From Candidatus Thiodictyon intracellulare (GTDB lineage Bacteria > Pseudomonadota > Gammaproteobacteria > Chromatiales > Chromatiaceae), in the NCBI GenBank assembly GCA_016292295.1, contig JADNEJ010000171.1:1-9851 (forward strand): a stretch of DNA of 9,851 bases, read 5' to 3'. Position numbers and translations under genes: made by a program. Below the pieces are notes generated by a model. The model was not told the origin of the DNA, made no database searches, and worked only from the letters and a program-made list of their open reading frames with translations. Shown here piece by piece: positions 6,995 to 9,851 of the stretch (the stretch's first letter is position 1; each line of letters starts with the position of its first letter).

Positions 6995-8274
6995 CGGCCT
7001 CGCCTCGTATACTGTTCGTTTGCATGCAGCATAGTTCACATGCCGTTCGCTGGATCAATAATCTCGCGGACCGCGGCTGGGACCTGCATCTGTTCCCGAT
7101 GAATTACGAACCGGTACTGCCGACGCTGCGGGGCATAACGATGCATCGGCCATTCTTGCGGACGAGCCGGGATCAGATGCGCAGCGCGCCGCGCACCTCG
7201 CCGCGGCGATGGTGGAACGCTCTGGTCGCCGCCGAGGTGGAGGGTCATCCGCACCGTCTGCGCCAGGACCCGGTCTATAAACTGCCGATGACCTTCAAGG
7301 CCGAGGCCGCGCTCGATCGTCTGCGGCTGCGTACCGGTGAATCGGATGCTACCAGCCCACTCTTTTTTGGCCCCAGGACCTTGGCGCGTCTTATCCGCAG
7401 ACTTCAACCGGACCTCATCCACTCGATGGAGTTTCAGCATTGTAGCTACAAGGTCCTGCGCGCACGCGAGATAAACGGCAATGGTTTCCCACCCTGGCTG
7501 GCGACGAACTGGGGCAGCGACATCTATCATTTTAGACATGACGCCCGCCATCGCGCGCAGATTCAGCGTCTCGTGCGGCACATCGACTTCTATTCGTGCG
7601 AATGCCAACGCGATATCGAGCTGGCGCGTGAGCTCGGGATGACGGCCAAGACGCTGCCGGTGATGCCGAACTCGGGTGGCTTCGATCTGGCGAACGCCGC
7701 CAGACTGCGCGCTGAAGTGCCCCCTTCGCGCCGTCGCTCGATCATGGTCAAGGGCTACCAGCATTTTGCCGGTCGCGCGCTCACCGCGCTCGCCGCGCTC
7801 GAGCGCTGCGCAGACCTGGTCAAGGATTTTGAAGTCGTAATTTTTTCGCCGTCGGTCGAGGCGATGCAGCGTGCGGACGAGCTGCGGGCGACGAGTCCGA
7901 TCAAGAACATCACGGTGGTGCCGCATGCGCCGCACGACGAGATGTTGCGAATGCACGCGCGGGCGCGGGTCTACTTGGGTGTGAGCGTCTCGGACGCGAT
8001 CAGCACCTCGGCCCTCGAGGCGATGGCCATGGGCGCCTTTCCGATCCAGACCGACACCTCCTGCTGTGACGAATGGTTCGAGAGCGGCAGAGGCGGCTAT
8101 CTCATTCCGGCGGATGACATCAATGTCATCGGCGATCGTGTCCGCCGCGCGCTGTCCGACGACCGCCTCGTCGATGAGGCGGCCGTGATCAATTGGCAAG
8201 TAATCGCTACCCGTCTCGATGAACGGGAGATGCAACAGCACGTCTGGGCCTTCTACGAAGAAATCTTCATGTGA
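6991..8274 (+). CDS. GT4-family glycosyltransferase
   Basis: This is a 427-residue GT-B protein, likely the last sugar-transferring enzyme of the operon. Strand 1 is RILFVCMQHSSHAVRWINNL (6-25), matching the N-terminal start of GT4 enzymes. Then come NWGSDIYHF (173-181), PNSGGFD (226-232) at the domain hinge, VKGYQHFAGRAL (253-264) in the first strand of the C-terminal domain, and STSALEAMAMGAFPIQTDT (338-356), the nucleotide-sugar binding segment with Glu343. The start GTG overlaps the previous TGA as GTGA, so translation is probably coupled. It is clearly a different paralogue from its upstream neighbour, which suggests two separate linkages. A long minus-strand frame across it (7036-8241) is a codon-bias shadow. 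Specificity is not predictable from sequence. Confidence 0.87.
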   Translation: MTASPRILFVCMQHSSHAVRWINNLADRGWDLHLFPMNYEPVLPTLRGITMHRPFLRTSRDQMRSAPRTSPRRWWNALVAAEVEGHPHRLRQDPVYKLPMTFKAEAALDRLRLRTGESDATSPLFFGPRTLARLIRRLQPDLIHSMEFQHCSYKVLRAREINGNGFPPWLATNWGSDIYHFRHDARHRAQIQRLVRHIDFYSCECQRDIELARELGMTAKTLPVMPNSGGFDLANAARLRAEVPPSRRRSIMVKGYQHFAGRALTALAALERCADLVKDFEVVIFSPSVEAMQRADELRATSPIKNITVVPHAPHDEMLRMHARARVYLGVSVSDAISTSALEAMAMGAFPIQTDTSCCDEWFESGRGGYLIPADDINVIGDRVRRALSDDRLVDEAAVINWQVIATRLDEREMQQHVWAFYEEIFM

Positions 8275-8305
8275 TAGCGATATTAGCGATGAGGTGGGAT
8301 TAAGA

Positions 8306-8712
8306 ATGTCGATTGAAAGTGATTTATTTATCCTGGGCGCGGTATTTATTTCTTTATTTCATATATTTTCCTGTTTTCCTGCTGGGGCTTTGATTCTGCG
8401 AAAGCGAGAGTATGTTGTGACAATAGCACCTGTGTTTTTTTTTCCGCGCTGGCCTTGATTATAATTCCGCCTACTACCTTGTTCAGCCCCGGCGTCGTCG
8501 CTCCCTTGCAGAACATGGTTTTACGTGCGCAAACCCATATAGGCCGGCTGGCCTTGGGCGGATTTGTGATCAAGGCCTTTCGCGCCGATGCTGCTTTGTG
8601 TTTTTCCCTGGGACTATGCATATTATCTATGACTTATCTGGCTCTGGCTCTGGCTCTTTCTTCGATCTTTTATACGACGATTGTCATCGCTACTGAAGTT
8701 TCCGGGTTCTGA
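8306..8712 (+). pseudogene. Frameshifted small membrane protein, possible fragment of a polytopic protein
   Basis: ATG 8306 follows GAGGTGGG (8291-8298) with a 7-nt spacer. The frame ends at TGA 8456-8458 just after a T9 run (8435-8443). The -1 frame from 8443 continues to TGA 8710-8712. Joined at the T-run, they give one coherent 135-residue protein with hydrophobic stretches at about 6-30, 36-56 and 96-128. The hydrophobic stretch APVFFF continues as SALALIII exactly across the joint, which argues for one original gene. Base composition is far lower in GC than the operon, as often seen in polymerase or ligase membrane genes of glycan loci. It may be the N-terminus of a longer protein lost to a rearrangement. 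No family is recognised. The break could be a mutation, slippage-dependent recoding or a read error. Confidence 0.6.
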
Positions 8713-8718
8713 AACCCG
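8703..8718. other. Short hairpin over the stop codon of the broken membrane gene
   Basis: CGGGTT (8703-8708) and AACCCG (8713-8718) form a perfect 6-bp stem with a CTGA loop, and the TGA stop (8710-8712) lies in the loop. No T-run follows. It may contribute to transcription termination together with the longer hairpin about 40 bp downstream. Confidence 0.4.
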
Positions 8719-8753
8719 TGCAGGGCCGAACACTTGGGGTCGGGAGTTTTCGT

Positions 8754-8783
8754 AGGGGTTTGCGTGGATTTCCGCAAACCCCT
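8754..8783. terminator. Perfect 11-bp hairpin, possible terminator
   Basis: AGGGGTTTGCG (8754-8764) and CGCAAACCCCT (8773-8783) are perfectly complementary with an 8-nt loop. The stem is stable and lies about 40 bp after the last frame of the operon, where a terminator is expected. However, the downstream sequence is C-rich rather than a T-run, so it would not be a classical intrinsic terminator. An IS end or a bidirectional structure is also possible. Confidence 0.4.
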
Positions 8784-8895
8784 CGAATCCCCCCCACCGC
8801 TACCCCACGTCCCTCCGGTGCCCCCCTGGAAAAACAGGAAATTTCAGATCGATATTAATTTTTTTTGTTTCGTCAATTTTTATTGTGAAATGTCC

Positions 8896-8927
8896 CTGAA
8901 TTCAGTGATCTGAATGAGCCTCTGAAT
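8896..8927. repeat. CTGAAT repeats including a palindrome and a hairpin
   Basis: CTGAATTCAG (8896-8905) is a 10-bp palindrome. ATTCAG (8900-8905) also pairs with CTGAAT (8910-8915) across a TGAT loop, and a third CTGAAT lies at 8922-8927. The cluster sits just upstream of the predicted promoter at 8942, so it could be an operator, but chance in AT-rich DNA is not excluded. Confidence 0.3.
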
Positions 8928-8941
8928 CGTTGGTTGATCTA

Positions 8942-8970
8942 TTGGAATTTCAGCGAGATAGAGTTAAAAT
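8942..8970 (+). promoter_or_regulatory. Sigma-70-like promoter before the IS1380 remnant
   Basis: TTGGAA (8942-8947) and TAAAAT (8965-8970) are separated by exactly 17 bp. Both are close to the -35 and -10 consensus sequences, and the region is AT-rich. Transcription would begin near 8977, about 105 nt before the transposase ATG at 9082. The assignment rests on pattern only. Confidence 0.4.
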
Positions 8971-9081
8971 AGCGCATTCGACTGAGACTCACTCCGCAAG
9001 TGACATGGTGCGACGACTGATCATTGCGAAATCGGAGCGGAGGCTGATTTTACTTCCCACGCGGGATTTTGACTGATCGGG

Positions 9082-9363
9082 ATGGCGATTAGTCAGCACA
9101 CCGACCTGGCGAAAGATGCGGCCGCAGCGGCGCCGGCCCGGAGCGATGCCATACCGCATGTCAAGATCCTGACTAGCTACATCGGACTACTGTGTTTTGG
9201 CAAGAGCGACTTTGAAGCGATCGAGGCGTTCCGGCACGACCCGTATTTCGCTGAGGCGTTGGATGTCGACTAAGTTCTCTCGGCCGTCACGTTGCGCCAG
9301 CGCCTTAATACCCACGCAGCGGCGTTCATGGCGGCGATCATCGGCTCGACTTTGGCCATTTTA
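9082..9363 (+). pseudogene. IS1380-family transposase, N-terminal remnant with in-frame stop
   Basis: ATG 9082 opens a frame whose LTSYIGLLCFGKSDFEAIEAF and YFAEALDVD segments resemble the N-terminus of IS1380-type (DDE group 1) transposases. It stops at TAA 9271-9273, but the same frame resumes at once with VLSAVTLRQRLN, which is the next conserved block of that family, so the stop is a nonsense mutation within a once continuous gene. Likeness to transposase fades after about STLAIL (near 9363), and the frame then runs into the 10-bp array. The family's usual length is over 400 residues, so all DDE catalytic residues are missing and the fragment is inactive. A promoter-like sequence lies upstream, so a short peptide could still be made. 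Confidence 0.7.
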
Positions 9364-9407
9364 GGCGACCCCGATCATCGTCCCAGCTGCGCCCAGCAAT
9401 CGGGGGG

Positions 9408-9432
9408 CCAGGGTCCGCACGGCCGACCCTGG
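9408..9432. other. Hairpin at the left border of the 10-bp array
   Basis: CCAGGGTC (9408-9415) and GACCCTGG (9425-9432) are perfect 8-bp complements with a 9-nt loop. The right arm is the beginning of the tandem array, so the array starts inside an inverted repeat. The left arm can also pair with every later GACCCTGG unit junction in the array. Confidence 0.55.
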
Positions 9433-9554
9433 AGGACTCTGGAGGACTCTGGAGGACTCTGGAGGACTCTGGAGGACTCTGGAGGACTCTGGAGGACCCT
9501 GGAGGACTCTGGAGGACTCTGGAGGACCCTGGAGGACCCTGGAGGACCCTGGAG
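9425..9554. repeat. 10-bp minisatellite, 12 full copies of GGAGGACYCT
   Basis: Twelve exact-length units run from 9431 to 9550, with a partial unit on each side (9425-9430 and 9551-9554). The only variation is T or C at position 8 of the unit, in the order TTTTTTCTTCCC: eight GGAGGACTCT and four GGAGGACCCT. The period is not a multiple of 3, so translation would cycle through a 10-residue repeat (WRTLEDSGGL on plus). No stop occurs in any of the six frames. There are no spacers, so it is not a CRISPR array. It interrupts the tail of the IS1380 remnant and is probably non-coding. Confidence 0.95.
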
Positions 9555-9651
9555 CCAATCCGTCTGACCCACTACGCGGCTTCGGCGCGGCGGCCGGGCA
9601 TGCCGCCGCTGCCGCTCAAGCAGTCGCGGCCAGTTGCGCGAGCACACGCTC

Positions 9652-9816
9652 TCAGGCGGGGCGGGAAATTACCACCTGATCCTGATCCTGATCCGCGAGC
9701 GAGTTGACGTCATTTCCCTCGGCCCAGAGGGTGCGGCGCACGAGCGCCAGGCAGTCGGAAAGGTGGCCTGCGGTTTGAGGTACCAAGCGGTCGAGTGTGG
9801 CAAGGACGCCCAGTGG
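9652..9816 (-). other. Possible decayed coding fragment on the minus strand
   Basis: Read on the minus strand, this 54-residue open stretch runs between two stops and contains LATLDRLVPQTAGHLSDCLA and ALVRRTLWAEGNDV, ending VVISRPA. The composition looks protein-like, with amphipathic Leu spacing, and a DQDQDQ run arises from the CCTGAT hexamers. A neighbouring frame upstream (VHRLRDHW) might be its continuation after a frameshift. There is no good start codon and I recognise no family, so it may be chance. Confidence 0.2.
9675..9692. repeat. Three tandem CCTGAT hexamers
   Basis: CCTGAT is repeated three times without variation. In the minus-strand frame described above this would encode alternating Asp and Gln residues. 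It is too short to imply function. Confidence 0.6.
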
Positions 9817-9851
9817 TCACGCAGACGATGCACCATCAAGCAGACGATGGA

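Larger units (their letters stand above)
8713..9081. other. Gene-free, partly AT-rich spacer
   Basis: No credible coding frame was found. The first part (8713-8830) is C/G-rich with the hairpins described separately and a C-rich tract (about 8787-8826). The rest is AT-rich with a T8 run (8859-8866) and three CTGAAT hexamers at 8896, 8910 and 8922. The last two thirds probably belong to the leader of the IS1380-type element, whose transposase starts at 9082, but I could not identify a terminal inverted repeat or target duplication. Confidence 0.5.
9555..9851. other. Right-end region without a convincing gene
   Basis: This GC-rich stretch follows the minisatellite to the window edge. No frame in either direction shows a start, a ribosome-binding site and recognisable protein sequence. 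It contains a triplet of CCTGAT hexamers (9675-9692), a short minus-strand open frame (9652-9816) and two copies of GCAGACGATG (9821-9830 and 9840-9849) spaced 19 bp apart at the very edge. The region may be more mobile-element debris, continuing outside the window. Confidence 0.4.

Noticed and set aside
7036..8241. A 401-codon open frame on the minus strand
   Set aside because: It is the complement of a well-supported GT4 gene, lacks recognisable motifs, is rich in Arg/His/Asp typical of GC-rich shadow frames, and has no operon context.
9425..9554. A CRISPR array or a coding repeat protein
   Set aside because: The units are 10 bp with no spacers, and the openness in all six frames comes from the unit sequence itself, not from selection for coding.
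9821..9849. Direct repeat GCAGACGATG, 19-bp period
   Set aside because: There are only two copies, at the window edge. It may be the start of a longer array, but this cannot be judged from the window.

Overview
The window reads as GC-rich proteobacterial DNA, most likely gammaproteobacterial. That placement rests on codon usage and gene style only. A purple sulfur (Chromatiaceae-like) host would fit, but nothing here proves it. The core (about 329-8274) is a tightly packed plus-strand cluster for building and exporting a surface polysaccharide by the ABC-transporter route. Both sides carry insertion-sequence debris, and the right side adds a low-GC broken gene and a 10-bp minisatellite.

Left edge (1-328): the last residues of a DDE transposase, then a gene-free leader holding a nested inverted repeat (136-196) and a tandem octamer that abuts the first start codon. 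Core: the Wzm-like permease (329-1222) and Wzt-like ATPase with a C-terminal carbohydrate-binding domain (1212-2594) form the exporter. Next comes an unusual three-part protein, beta-propeller plus coiled coil plus SAM-methyltransferase (2625-4439, perhaps starting at a CTG at 2604). Then come a GT2 glycosyltransferase with a coiled-coil tail (4467-5720) and two GT-B (GT4-like) glycosyltransferases (5717-6994 and 6991-8274). Junctions are an 11-bp overlap, a Shine-Dalgarno sequence overlapping a stop codon, a 27-bp gap, and ATGA and GTGA 4-bp overlaps, so the set looks like one translationally coupled operon.

In function, the glycosyltransferases would extend a glycan on a lipid carrier at the cytoplasmic face, and the methyltransferase fusion may modify or cap the chain. 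The Wzt C-terminal domain would recognise the finished glycan, and Wzm/Wzt would export it. By analogy with the E. coli O8/O9a WbdD-Wzt pair, the coiled-coil methyltransferase next to a carbohydrate-binding Wzt is the best candidate here for a little-described chain-terminating system.

Right edge (8275-9851): base composition falls sharply. A short membrane-protein gene (8306-8712) is split by a T9 run and reads through only with a -1 shift. It is followed by a gene-free stretch with hairpins and a promoter-like sequence, an IS1380-type transposase remnant with an in-frame stop, a 12-copy GGAGGACYCT array beginning inside a hairpin, and about 300 bp without a convincing gene.
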